Source: Pandoraea sp. (GTDB lineage: Bacteria > Pseudomonadota > Gammaproteobacteria > Burkholderiales > Burkholderiaceae). Taken from it: a stretch of DNA of 64,000 nucleotides. The notes beneath the pieces are model-generated. The model was not told the origin of the DNA and ran no database searches. It worked only from the letters and a program-made list of their open reading frames with translations. Where the stretch lies: the NCBI RefSeq assembly GCF_004297875.1, contig NZ_SCSK01000031.1, positions 40,529 through 104,528 on the forward strand, given 5' to 3'. Shown one piece after another: positions 54,492 to 62,475 of this stretch. The position numbers and the translations under genes were made by a program. Every line of letters begins with the position of its first letter. The stretch's first letter is position 1.

Positions 54492-55040
54492 TTAGCGCTT
54501 GATCTTGGCCAGCGGCGAGTCGGGCGGATAGGTGGGCGTGACCGGCTTGGCCGAACCCAGCATCACGCACATCAGCACATCTTCGTCGCCGATGTTGACT
54601 TCGCTGCGGTAGACACCCGGCGGCACTGAAATCAGGTCGCGGTCCTTGAGCACGGTTTCCCAGGTCTGGCCGTCTTTCTCGCAAATCACTTTGACCTTGC
54701 CGCGCAGCACGAAGAAGATTTCCTCGACATCGTTATGGATGTGCATCGGCCCGATGTTGCCCGCCGGAATCACCATGGTCGAAAAGGTGAAATGCCCGGC
54801 CGGCACGGTGTTCACGTCCTTGGCCACGCCCGTGCCGCCAGTGCCGACATAGCGCATTTGGGCGCGCCGGTACTTGGGATCGAAGTCGGCCTGGAACTTC
54901 AGGGCGTCCCAGTCGTAGCGGCGGGTTTCGAGGCGCGCCACGCGCGACTCCAGCCATTGCTCGAAGCTGGTGCCCGGCGCCGGCGCCCAGCTGGCGGCCG
55001 CGGGATCGGTGGACGGGGTGGGGAAATCGGCTTCAGCCAT
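54492..55040 (-). CDS. Cupin-domain metalloprotein
   Basis: 182 residues from ATG 55040, with AGGAG upstream. One cupin with the metal motif H100-x-H102-x(3-4)-E (PMHIHNDVEEIFFVLRGKVKV), then a second conserved motif around SVPPGVYRSEVNIG. The first 60 residues are an added helical part (SFEQWLESRVARLETRRYDWDAL). Single-domain cupins include dioxygenases, isomerases and sugar-binding proteins, so function is open. A role as a second ring- or chain-cleaving enzyme is possible. It follows the SDR gene by 26 bases. Confidence 0.85.
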   Translation of the reverse strand: MAEADFPTPSTDPAAASWAPAPGTSFEQWLESRVARLETRRYDWDALKFQADFDPKYRRAQMRYVGTGGTGVAKDVNTVPAGHFTFSTMVIPAGNIGPMHIHNDVEEIFFVLRGKVKVICEKDGQTWETVLKDRDLISVPPGVYRSEVNIGDEDVLMCVMLGSAKPVTPTYPPDSPLAKIKR

Positions 55041-55066
55041 AGTGCACTCCTTTAACGGGTAAGCGA

Positions 55067-55837
55067 TCAGTTCATGACAAAGCCGCCGTTGACCGGCAGC
55101 ACCTGGCCCGTGACGAAGCGGGCCGCATCCGAGAGCAGAAACATCACTGGCCCGGTCACGTCGTCGGGCACCTGCGCGCGTTGCAGGGCACGTCCCTGCA
55201 GATATTGCTGATGGCGCGCCGCCGGCACGTAGGCGGTGGCCTCGACCTCGACCAGTCCGGGCGCGATGGCGTTGACGGTGATGCCATGCTCGCCGAGCTC
55301 GCGTGCCAGCGAGCGGGTCATGGCGATCACCGCTCCCTTGCTGGCGACGTAGGCGAGCAGGCGCGGCGCGCCCCACAGGGCGGTATCGGAGGCGATATTG
55401 ACGACGCTGGCGCAGGACGACTGGCGCAGGTTCGGCAAGGCCGCCACGGTCATCAGCCAGGTGCCGCGCACGTTGACATCCATCACGGCGTTCCAGGCAT
55501 CGAGCGACAATTCGGTGGCCAGCTTGCCGCCGGAGTTGGTGATCGCGCCGTTGTTGATCAGCGCATCGATGCCGCCCATCCGTTCGGCGGCGGTTTGCGC
55601 GGCGCGCTCGACCGACGCCGGGTCGGCCAGATCGAGCGGCACGAACTCCGCGCTTGCGCCTTGCGCACGCAGTGCCTGGGCCAGCGCCTGGCCCGGCTCG
55701 ACGAGAATGTCGGCGATCGTGACGTGCGCGCCGGCGGCTGCCGCGGCGCGCGCGAAGCTCTCGCCCAGGCCGCGCGCGGCGCCGGTGATCAGGACTTTGC
55801 GGCCGTGCAGCGACGATGCGGCAATGGGTTGGCTCAT
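55067..55837 (-). CDS. SDR-family oxidoreductase (classical)
   Basis: 256 residues from ATG 55837. TGAARGLG cofactor loop (19-26), catalytic S150 and Y163-x-x-x-K167 (YVASK) all present, in contrast to the other SDR in this operon. C-terminal VTGQVLPVNGGF is standard. A 3-oxoacyl/alcohol dehydrogenase of unknown substrate, probably oxidising a hydroxyl group or dihydrodiol-like intermediate. Begins 17 bases after the permease stop. Confidence 0.9.
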   Translation of the reverse strand: MSQPIAASSLHGRKVLITGAARGLGESFARAAAAAGAHVTIADILVEPGQALAQALRAQGASAEFVPLDLADPASVERAAQTAAERMGGIDALINNGAITNSGGKLATELSLDAWNAVMDVNVRGTWLMTVAALPNLRQSSCASVVNIASDTALWGAPRLLAYVASKGAVIAMTRSLARELGEHGITVNAIAPGLVEVEATAYVPAARHQQYLQGRALQRAQVPDDVTGPVMFLLSDAARFVTGQVLPVNGGFVMN

Positions 55838-55854
55838 GATGCGCTCCGTGCGTC

Positions 55855-56637
55855 TCAAACCATGTTCATCGCGGCGCGCGGCACGTAGTGCAGCACGCGG
55901 CGTTCGAGCAGCACCACCGCGGCATAGGCAACGATGCCGATGAGCGTGAGGCCGGCGATCGAGACAAACACCATCGCGGTGTTGCCCTGGCCTTCGCCGT
56001 AGGTCAGCAGATAGCCCAGGCCGCGATCGCCGCCGACCAGCTCACCCACCGTGACACCGATCACGGCCAGCGTGGAGGCAATGCGCAAGCCCGAGAAAAG
56101 CGCCTGCATGGCCGACGGAAATTCGACGAAGCGGAACACCTGCCAGCGACGTCCGCTGAGCGCGCGCACCAGATTCACCATGTCGGGATCGACCGAGCGC
56201 ACCGCACTGAGCACGTTGATCATGACCGGGAAGAAGACGATCAGCACGGCCACCAGGATCTTCGGATAGACGGTGTAGCCCATCCACATCACGAACAGGG
56301 GCGCGAACGCGACCTTGGGCGCGATCTGCAGCGCCAGGATGTAGGGCGAGAGCATCGCTTCGGTCGACGGCGACAGGCCCAGCGTGACGCCGATCACCAC
56401 GCCCAGCAGCGACCCGACGACGAAGCCGGCCACCACTTCGAGCGCGGTCACGCCAATGTTCATCCACAGGTTCTGGGTCTGGAACATGTCGATTGCCTCG
56501 CTCACCGTGGCCGACAGGCGAGGCAGCACGTAGGCCGGTACACCCAGCATTTGCGGCCCCCACTGCCAGAGCGCGGCGAAGGCGATCAGCAGCAAAATGC
56601 TGCCTGCGGTGAGTTGGGATTTGGTCAGGGCTTTCAT
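55855..56637 (-). CDS. ABC transporter permease, NitT/TauT (SsuC/TauC) type
   Basis: 260 residues from ATG 56637 with six predicted helices. PYILALQIAPKVAFAPLFVMWMGYTVYPKI is the typical second block, and the coupling loop (VRALSGRRWQVFRFVEFPSAMQALFSGLRIA) and GELVGGDRGLGYL are conserved. It pairs with the ATPase encoded just upstream and the binding protein far downstream in the operon. The importer probably takes up the pathway's aromatic or heterocyclic substrate. Confidence 0.92.
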   Translation of the reverse strand: MKALTKSQLTAGSILLLIAFAALWQWGPQMLGVPAYVLPRLSATVSEAIDMFQTQNLWMNIGVTALEVVAGFVVGSLLGVVIGVTLGLSPSTEAMLSPYILALQIAPKVAFAPLFVMWMGYTVYPKILVAVLIVFFPVMINVLSAVRSVDPDMVNLVRALSGRRWQVFRFVEFPSAMQALFSGLRIASTLAVIGVTVGELVGGDRGLGYLLTYGEGQGNTAMVFVSIAGLTLIGIVAYAAVVLLERRVLHYVPRAAMNMV

Positions 56638-56685
56638 GTGAGCGTTTCCGGGAATGTCTTGAAATGTCGCAGCCGATGCCGGCAC

Positions 56686-57558
56686 TTAGCCGAGGTGGTC
56701 CTCGCGGCCGACGTGCAGCAGGTCCATCAGATGCGCGACGTAATCGTTCATGCGGGCGAGCTTGCGCCGCTGCAGCGGGCTGTCGCGCTCGGGCAGGTCT
56801 ACGGCAATTTCCTCGATGATGGTGCCGGGCCGATCGCTCATCACGAACACCCGGTCCGACAGCGCGATCGCTTCGGTCAGGTCGTGGGTGATCATCAGCG
56901 CGGTCTTGCCTTCGGATGCAAGCATTTGCGCGAGGTCTTGCTGCAGCACCATCTTGGTTTGCGCATCGAGCGCGGAGAACGGCTCGTCCATCAGCAGCAC
57001 GTCGGGCTCGATGGCCAGCGTGCGGGCCAGCGCCGCGCGCTGGCGCATGCCGCCGGAGAGTTGATGCGGGTAGTGCGCCTCGAACCCCTTGAGGTGGCAG
57101 CGCTCGAGCAGGCTGCGCGCCACGCTTTGGCGCTCGGCGCGGGACTTGCCGCGAATCTGCATGCCCAGTTCGATGTTGGCCTGGATCGTGCGCCACGGCA
57201 TCAGCAGATCTTTTTGCAGCATGAAGGCGACATGCGGATTCGGGCCGCGCACCGGCTTGCCGCCGACCATGACCTGTCCTTCGCTGGGCGCGTACAGACC
57301 CGCGCCCATATTGAGCAGCGTGCTCTTGCCGCAGCCGCTGGGACCGATCAGCGAGACGAATTCACCGGCCTTGATGCCCAGCGACACGTTGGTGACGGCG
57401 GTCATCTCGCCCTTGCCGTGGCGGTTGCGAAAGCGCCGCGTCACGCCTCGGTATTCGATCGCGAAGGCAAGCGGCTCGGCCGCGCCACTCTGAGCGCGCT
57501 GCACCGACAGTTCACTGTTGCCCACGCTTGACTCTTGCAATTTGATTGACCTGAACAT
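56686..57558 (-). CDS. ABC transporter ATP-binding protein, NitT/TauT type
   Basis: 290 residues from ATG 57558; first gene of the long catabolic operon. Walker A GPSGCGKST, signature LSGGMRQRAALAR, Walker B LLMDEPFSALD and H-loop ITHDLTEA are intact. An N-terminal extension of about 30 residues (MFRSIKLQESS...) precedes the domain. The promoter region in front carries a TATAAT -10 and a perfect palindrome just downstream of it, consistent with repression by an IclR protein. Confidence 0.93.
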   Translation of the reverse strand: MFRSIKLQESSVGNSELSVQRAQSGAAEPLAFAIEYRGVTRRFRNRHGKGEMTAVTNVSLGIKAGEFVSLIGPSGCGKSTLLNMGAGLYAPSEGQVMVGGKPVRGPNPHVAFMLQKDLLMPWRTIQANIELGMQIRGKSRAERQSVARSLLERCHLKGFEAHYPHQLSGGMRQRAALARTLAIEPDVLLMDEPFSALDAQTKMVLQQDLAQMLASEGKTALMITHDLTEAIALSDRVFVMSDRPGTIIEEIAVDLPERDSPLQRRKLARMNDYVAHLMDLLHVGREDHLG

Positions 57559-57638
57559 GAGACTCCACCATCAGCCCTGGAATATTCGGCATTCGCCGGT
57601 CAGAGCGCGGAAATAGCGTTGCGCTCCGTTTGCTTTTC

Positions 57639-57654
57639 GTTCCATATTTGGAAC
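57639..57654. promoter_or_regulatory. Operator palindrome of the catabolic operon
   Basis: GTTCCATATTTGGAAC, a perfect 6-bp dyad around TATT, 81 bases upstream of the ABC ATPase start. A near copy (GTTCCATATTTGAAAC) lies in the porin promoter and a relative (GTTCATATTTGAAC) in the hydroxylase promoter. Likely IclR operator. Confidence 0.7.
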
Positions 57655-57674
57655 ATCAATTTACCAATGAATCA

Positions 57675-57680
57675 ATTATA
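57675..57680 (-). promoter_or_regulatory. Predicted -10 box of the catabolic operon
   Basis: Reads TATAAT on the minus strand, a perfect -10 hexamer; no good -35 at 16-18 bases upstream. The operator at 57639-57654 would lie about 10-25 bases into the transcript, a position for repression. The gap between this operon and the porin (57559-57853) holds no gene. Confidence 0.5.
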
Positions 57681-57853
57681 GGACGAAGAAACACGGCCGA
57701 CTTTGCTTTTTTCGTCGGTAAAAACCCTAATCCGGGCTTTTACCGACTTCTCGCGAAAGATTGATTTCTCAATGAAACTCAGCGTCCGCACGACCTTGCC
57801 CCGTGCCTGGAGACGACGCGGGGCAAAGCGTGCGGACGCAGCCGGCGCACCGC

Positions 57854-58927
57854 TCAGAACGAGTGGTGAACGCCGGTCATGACCACCAGCTGATTGCCGT
57901 TGGACGACGCGCCGGCGGTGTTGATCGACGCCACCGCGCCGCCCGTGGCGTGCTGGTAGACGCCACTGACGTAGATTTGCGTGAGCTTGGAAAAGGCGTA
58001 TACGTCGCCGACCTGGAATTGCGTCCAATGCATTCCGGCGAGACTGGTGGTCGCCGCGCCCAGCGTGACCCGATTGGCCGGATTGGTAGCGTAGTCGGCC
58101 CCGGCGTCATACGACTGGTAGGTGTCGGACTGGCCCAGCGACTGGAGCTTGACGCGCGTGTAGAGCGCGTGCAGCAACCAGGGCCCGACGACATACGAAG
58201 CCCCCGCGCCCATGTTCTCGACGTGGTCGGCCGCATACCTGGCCGCCGGTACGCCCTGGAAGGTACTCACGCCGAGGCCGGCGACGTTCGGCGTACGGTT
58301 GTTTTCGTTGGAGTACACGGCCGCGGCTTTCAGCGGACCATTCGCGTAGTGCAGCCCGACGCTGTAGTTGCGCCCGGTGGCGAAGTTGGTGGTATTGCCG
58401 AAGGCGAACATCGCGCCGACGCTCAGGCCGTTATAGCTAGGCGACACGTAGCGCACTGCGTTGTTCATCTGGACCACCGTGGTGTTGGCCAACTCGTCGA
58501 TGTTGCCGGGGTGGAACATATACCAGTTCTCGCCCAGGTAAGCCGTGCTGAACGGCCCCAGCCAGTCCATGTTGAACGGCGTCATGTGGCCGAGCGTGAG
58601 CGTGCCGAGCCGGTCCGAGGACAGGCCGACGATCGACATGCGGTTGAACATGGAGCCGCTGCTCAGCGTCATGCCGTTGAGCGTGGAAAACCCATTTTCC
58701 AACTGGAAGATCGCCTTGAGGCCGCCGCCGAGATCTTCGGCGCCCCGCAGGCCCCAGCGATCGGGTTGCGTGCCGCCCTGCTCCGCGATCCATTTGCTGT
58801 TGCCGCCCTGGTTGCTGACGTAGGCCACACCGGCGTCCATGCTGCCGTACAACGTCACATTGCTTTGGGCATAAGCCGCTCCGGCGCATGCCAAGGCAAG
58901 CGTGAGCCCCGTAACCACGTGTTTCAT
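57854..58927 (-). CDS. Outer-membrane porin, OmpC/general betaproteobacterial type
   Basis: 357 residues from ATG 58927, with GGGAGAA upstream. Signal peptide of 20 residues (MKHVVTGLTLALACAGAAYA), then QSNVTLYGSMDAGVAY, the standard opening of the 16-strand trimeric porins of Burkholderiales. RWGLRGAEDLGGGLKAIFQLENGF follows, and the protein ends in phenylalanine (HHSF), as needed for BAM recognition. It lies beyond the catabolic operon's promoter and shares an operator type with it, so it probably admits the pathway substrate. Confidence 0.95.
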   Translation of the reverse strand: MKHVVTGLTLALACAGAAYAQSNVTLYGSMDAGVAYVSNQGGNSKWIAEQGGTQPDRWGLRGAEDLGGGLKAIFQLENGFSTLNGMTLSSGSMFNRMSIVGLSSDRLGTLTLGHMTPFNMDWLGPFSTAYLGENWYMFHPGNIDELANTTVVQMNNAVRYVSPSYNGLSVGAMFAFGNTTNFATGRNYSVGLHYANGPLKAAAVYSNENNRTPNVAGLGVSTFQGVPAARYAADHVENMGAGASYVVGPWLLHALYTRVKLQSLGQSDTYQSYDAGADYATNPANRVTLGAATTSLAGMHWTQFQVGDVYAFSKLTQIYVSGVYQHATGGAVASINTAGASSNGNQLVVMTGVHHSF

Positions 58928-59179
58928 CCGCGTTCTCCCGTCGTATCGTTTGAAAAGATCATGAGCCCCGCCATGGGGCTGAGTGTCGCGTGTTCCATAT
59001 TTGAAACCATATGCTATATATGGAACGCAATGAAAGCTTAGGCGTCTGGCCCAAATTTGCGAGCGGGACATGCACGAATTGCCTGTCAACCCGGTCTGTG
59101 TTAATTCGCGCGCGTGATCAATTTGTGCCACGCGTGGCGCGACGTGCCCTGATGCCAATCGGGCCGTCTGAGCCGGGTC
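58928..59179. other. Non-coding part of the porin/hydroxylase divergent region
   Basis: Upstream DNA of the leftward porin gene, up to the hydroxylase promoter; the whole divergent gap runs to 59287. Apart from the operator cluster at 58992-59026 nothing coding was seen. Confidence 0.4.
58992..59026. promoter_or_regulatory. Operator pair in the porin promoter
   Basis: GTTCCATATTTGAAAC (58992-59007) matches the operon palindrome at 57639 except for one base. TATATATGGAAC ending at about 59026 adds a half-site on the other side. They flank an AT-rich stretch that could hold the porin -10. Confidence 0.6.
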
Positions 59180-59208
59180 TTGTTATTTGCTCAAGCCAAA
59201 GTGATAAT
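59180..59208 (+). promoter_or_regulatory. Promoter of the flavoprotein hydroxylase
   Basis: TTGTTA (59180-59185), 17-base spacer, GATAAT (59203-59208): a good sigma-70-type promoter pointing at the hydroxylase gene. The predicted start of transcription falls inside the long palindrome that follows. Confidence 0.6.
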
Positions 59209-59249
59209 ATTTGAACGATATGTTCATATTTGAACATATCGTTCAAATA
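59208..59249. promoter_or_regulatory. 42-bp near-perfect palindrome, compound operator
   Basis: Arms TATTTGAACGATATGTTCA (59208-59226) and its exact complement (59231-59249) around TATT: 19 bp without a mismatch. It nests several GAAC-N5-GTTC and GTTCA-TATT-TGAAC dyads, so two or more regulator dimers could bind. It overlaps the -10 and start site of the hydroxylase promoter, suggesting repression by one of the IclR proteins. In RNA it could also form a hairpin in the leader. Confidence 0.75.
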
Positions 59250-59287
59250 ACCAACAGCTTGAATCATTTTTCCAAGAGGGACGGCAC

Positions 59288-60427
59288 ATGGCATCTCCAT
59301 TGATTGGCATCACCGGCGCTGGCATCGGCGGACTGGCGGCGGCGATTGCATTGCGGCGGCTCGGCTTCGAGGTGGCCGTGTTCGAGCAGGCCGCGCAATT
59401 CGCGCGCGTAGGCGCCGACATCAACCTGACGCCGAACGCGGTGCGCGCACTGGATGGCCTGGGCGTGGGCGAGGCGCTGCGCGAGACGGCCGCGCAGCCG
59501 ACCTATCGCATCAGCCGCATGTGGGACAGCGGCGAAGTCACGTCGAAGCTCGAGATGGCGCGCGCGGCCGAAGAAAGCTATGGCGCGCCGCAATTGACGA
59601 TGCACCGCGCCGACCTGATGCAGGCGCTGGAGAACGCGTTGCCCGCGGGCGTGGTGCATCTGGGTAACAAGGTGAGCACCGTCGAGCAAGGCCGCGACAG
59701 CGTGGGGCTGGCGTTTGCCGACGGCACCACGCACGAGGTGGATGTGCTGATCGGCGCCGACGGCATTCACTCGGCGGTGCGCACGGCGATGTTCGGCCCG
59801 GAGCATCCGGACTTCACCGGGGTGGTCGCGTATCGTGCGGTGGTGCCCGCACAGCGGCTGGCGGGCGTGCCGAACCTGGACGCGTTCACCAAGTGGTGGG
59901 GACCGGCACCCGAGAGCCAGATCGTGACATTCCCGTTGAACCGGGGGCGCGATATCTTCATTTTTGCGACGACGCCGCAAGACAGCTGGCGTCACGAGTC
60001 GTGGACCACGCCGGGCAGCGTCGACGAGTTGCGCGCGGCGTATGTCGATTTTCATCCCGAGGCGCGCGCGCTGCTCGAGGCCTGCGACAGCGTGCTGAAG
60101 TCAGCCCTGTATGTGCGCGACCCGCTGCCGGTGTGGTCGACGGGCCGCGTGACGCTGCTCGGCGATGCATGTCATCCGATGATGCCGTTCATGGCGCAGG
60201 GCGCGGGTATGGCGATCGAGGATGCTGTGGTACTGTCGCGGCATTTGAGCGGGGTCGATCTGTCGACGCAGGCATCGGTCAGCCAGGCATTGCAGCGCTA
60301 CGAGCAATCGCGCCGCGAGCGCACCGCACGCGTGCAGATCGGCTCGCGCGGCAATAACTGGCTCAAGGCGGGCGGCAACGCCGACTGGGTGTATGCATAC
60401 GACGCCTGGCAGGTGCCGCTCGCCTGA
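59288..60427 (+). CDS. FAD-dependent aromatic hydroxylase (6-hydroxynicotinate 3-monooxygenase-like)
   Basis: 379 residues from ATG 59288 with AGAGGGA upstream. FAD motif GAGIGG (10-15), DG motif in LIGADGIHSAVR, and GD motif in LLGDACHPMMPFMAQGAGMAIEDA. Similarity by eye is greatest to NicC of Pseudomonas: MHRADLMQALENALPAGVVHLG, the KWW segment and a C-terminal NWLKAGGNADWVYAYDAW are shared. Enzymes of this type do decarboxylating or plain ortho/para hydroxylation of hydroxy-aromatic or pyridine acids. Divergent from the porin and under a long palindromic operator, it likely prepares the ring for the operon's enzymes. Confidence 0.87.
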   Translation: MASPLIGITGAGIGGLAAAIALRRLGFEVAVFEQAAQFARVGADINLTPNAVRALDGLGVGEALRETAAQPTYRISRMWDSGEVTSKLEMARAAEESYGAPQLTMHRADLMQALENALPAGVVHLGNKVSTVEQGRDSVGLAFADGTTHEVDVLIGADGIHSAVRTAMFGPEHPDFTGVVAYRAVVPAQRLAGVPNLDAFTKWWGPAPESQIVTFPLNRGRDIFIFATTPQDSWRHESWTTPGSVDELRAAYVDFHPEARALLEACDSVLKSALYVRDPLPVWSTGRVTLLGDACHPMMPFMAQGAGMAIEDAVVLSRHLSGVDLSTQASVSQALQRYEQSRRERTARVQIGSRGNNWLKAGGNADWVYAYDAWQVPLA

Positions 60428-60497
60428 GCCTGCGACGCGGGGCAATGCCGAGCACGCCCCGCCCTCGCCCGGAATCAACTTTTCGTCGGATAAACGT

Positions 60498-61313
60498 ATG
60501 GAAGACAGCGACGTCAAACAGGAGCAACTGGTCTCGCCAGTCATCCGGACTTTCAAGCTGCTGCGGTATTTGGCCGAAGGCGGGTCGAGCGCCAACTTGA
60601 GCGACGTCGGCCGGCGCCTGGACATCAACCGGGTGACCGTCATGCGGCTGCTGGCAACGCTGGAGCACGAAGGCATTATCGAGGCATTGCCGCAAGGCGG
60701 GCACCGCCTTGGGCTGGGCTTCCTGACGCTGGCGTCTACCGCGCTGGGCGAGCATGACATGCTGAGCGCGGCGCGGCGCGTGCTGGCGCGGGTCACCCGG
60801 CAAACCGAACTGTCGAGTTATCTGACCGTGCTGGACGGCGGCCAGGTGCTATACCTGCTCGCGCATACGCCACAGACGCCACTGGTCAGCAACATCCGCG
60901 TCGGCAGTCGCGTCGCGGCACATTTGACCACGCCAGGGCGCGTCATGCTGGCGTATCGGTCTGCCGACGAGGTTCGCGCATTGCTCGGCGACGAGCCCTT
61001 GCCGACCGCAACCGAACAAAGCGTGAGCAGTTACGCGCAACTCGACGAGATGCTTGCGGCCGATCGGGCTCGTGGCTGTGCGTGGAGTTTTTCCGGATTC
61101 GAGTCGAGCATCGATTCGTGTGCGGTGCCAGTGTTCGACACTGCCGGCCAGGCCATCGCCGCGCTCAGCGTGGCCGGCCCGACCGATCGGGTGCGCGGTA
61201 GTGCCGCGCTGCGCGAATCGATCGAGCAGGCGGTCAGGCAAGGCGCGGCCGACCTGTCGAAACTGGTTGGCTATGCACCGGACCTGCTGCGCAGCGCGGC
61301 GCGGGCCGGCTAG
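60498..61313 (+). CDS. IclR-family transcriptional regulator (third, distinct)
   Basis: 271 residues from ATG 60498. The winged helix-turn-helix occupies about 15-75 (LKQ-type RTFKLLRYLAEG, NLSDVGRRLDINRVTVMRLLATLEHEGII) and the effector domain about 95-255. It is less similar to the other two IclR proteins here than they are to each other. Located 70 bases after the hydroxylase gene in the same orientation, it is probably co-transcribed and autoregulated through the 42-bp palindrome. Confidence 0.9.
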   Translation: MEDSDVKQEQLVSPVIRTFKLLRYLAEGGSSANLSDVGRRLDINRVTVMRLLATLEHEGIIEALPQGGHRLGLGFLTLASTALGEHDMLSAARRVLARVTRQTELSSYLTVLDGGQVLYLLAHTPQTPLVSNIRVGSRVAAHLTTPGRVMLAYRSADEVRALLGDEPLPTATEQSVSSYAQLDEMLAADRARGCAWSFSGFESSIDSCAVPVFDTAGQAIAALSVAGPTDRVRGSAALRESIEQAVRQGAADLSKLVGYAPDLLRSAARAG

Positions 61314-61353
61314 GTATTGCTGCCGGGCGATAGGCAACGGCTCGCGTGGCGGC

Positions 61354-62475
61354 TCAGGCCCGCTGCCGGCAAAATTCGGACAGCGCATCGCACAGCGTGT
61401 CGACTGCCGGCTCGGTGACCGCGTTGTAGAGCGACGCGCGCAACCCGCCGATCGAACGGTGCCCCTCGAGACCGACGATATCGCGCTCGCGCGCCGCCTC
61501 GACGAATGCGTTGTCGAGGCGCGCATCGCCGAAGCTGAACGCTACGTTCATCTGCGAGCGCCAGCGTGGCCGCGCATGAACGCGCACCGCATCGCCGAGG
61601 CGATCGAGCGTGTCGTACAGGCGCTGCGCCTTTCTCGCGTTGATGCGCTGCATCGCCTGCAGGCCGCCGATCTCGAAGCGCAGCCAGCGGGTAATCAAGG
61701 TCAGCACATAAATCGCGAATACCGGGGGCGTGTTGTAGTTCGAGCCGTGTGAGACATGGGTGCGGTAATCGAGAATCGCCGGCAAACCGTCCGGAACGCG
61801 CTCGAGCAGCGCGCGCCGAATTAGCGCGACGGTCACGCCGGCCGGACCGAGATTCTTCTGCGCATGCGCGTAGATCATCGAGAACAGATCGGTACGGCAT
61901 GGCTTCGAGAGAAAATCGGAGGACATGTCGGCAATCACCGGTGCGGCCAGCGCCGCGTCTCGATCGGGAAACTGCACGCCCTCGACGGTTTCGTTCGACA
62001 CGTAATGCAAGTAGGCCGCGCCTGGGCTTGTTTCGAGTTCATCGAGCTCCGGCAATTGCCGATAGCCGGTGTCGCGCCCGTCCCAGGCAACGCTGCGCCC
62101 GGGCACGACCTTGACTGCTTCGGCCGCGGCTTTGCCGCTCCAGTAGCCCGAGACGACATAGGCCGGCGGCATGCTCGGATGCGCGGCGAAATTCATCGGG
62201 ATCATCGCGAACTGCAGACTGCTGCCACCTTGCAGAAAGGTGACTGCATAGTCATCCGAAATATTCATCAGCGCCCGCAGATTCTGTTCGGCTTCGTCGA
62301 GAATCGCGCGAAACCAGTCCGAGCGGTGGCTCATGCCGAGCACCGAGATGCCGGTCTCCGGCACCGCCACGATGGCTTCACGGGTCTGTTCCAGAACGCC
62401 GGCAGGCAAGGCGCCGGGTCCGCCGGAAAAATTGAGTGCGTTGGCTTTCATCGGGATGACATCGCGCGCGCTCAT
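61354..62475 (-). CDS. SerC-like phosphoserine aminotransferase, coupled to ATP-grasp gene
   Basis: 373 residues; ATG 62475 overlaps the ATP-grasp stop as ATGA. NALNFSGGPGALPAGVLEQ and TGISVLGMSHRS are SerC hallmarks, and the PLP lysine is K207 in YAHAQKNLGPAGVT. Several SerC phosphate-contact positions (HRS, R at 51) are kept, so it could act on 3-phosphohydroxypyruvate. Housekeeping serC in Burkholderiales usually lies by gyrA/pheA, so this is likely an extra copy serving the ATP-grasp enzyme's pathway. The order (ligase first, aminotransferase second) and coupling suggest one function. Confidence 0.85.
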   Translation of the reverse strand: MSARDVIPMKANALNFSGGPGALPAGVLEQTREAIVAVPETGISVLGMSHRSDWFRAILDEAEQNLRALMNISDDYAVTFLQGGSSLQFAMIPMNFAAHPSMPPAYVVSGYWSGKAAAEAVKVVPGRSVAWDGRDTGYRQLPELDELETSPGAAYLHYVSNETVEGVQFPDRDAALAAPVIADMSSDFLSKPCRTDLFSMIYAHAQKNLGPAGVTVALIRRALLERVPDGLPAILDYRTHVSHGSNYNTPPVFAIYVLTLITRWLRFEIGGLQAMQRINARKAQRLYDTLDRLGDAVRVHARPRWRSQMNVAFSFGDARLDNAFVEAARERDIVGLEGHRSIGGLRASLYNAVTEPAVDTLCDALSEFCRQRA

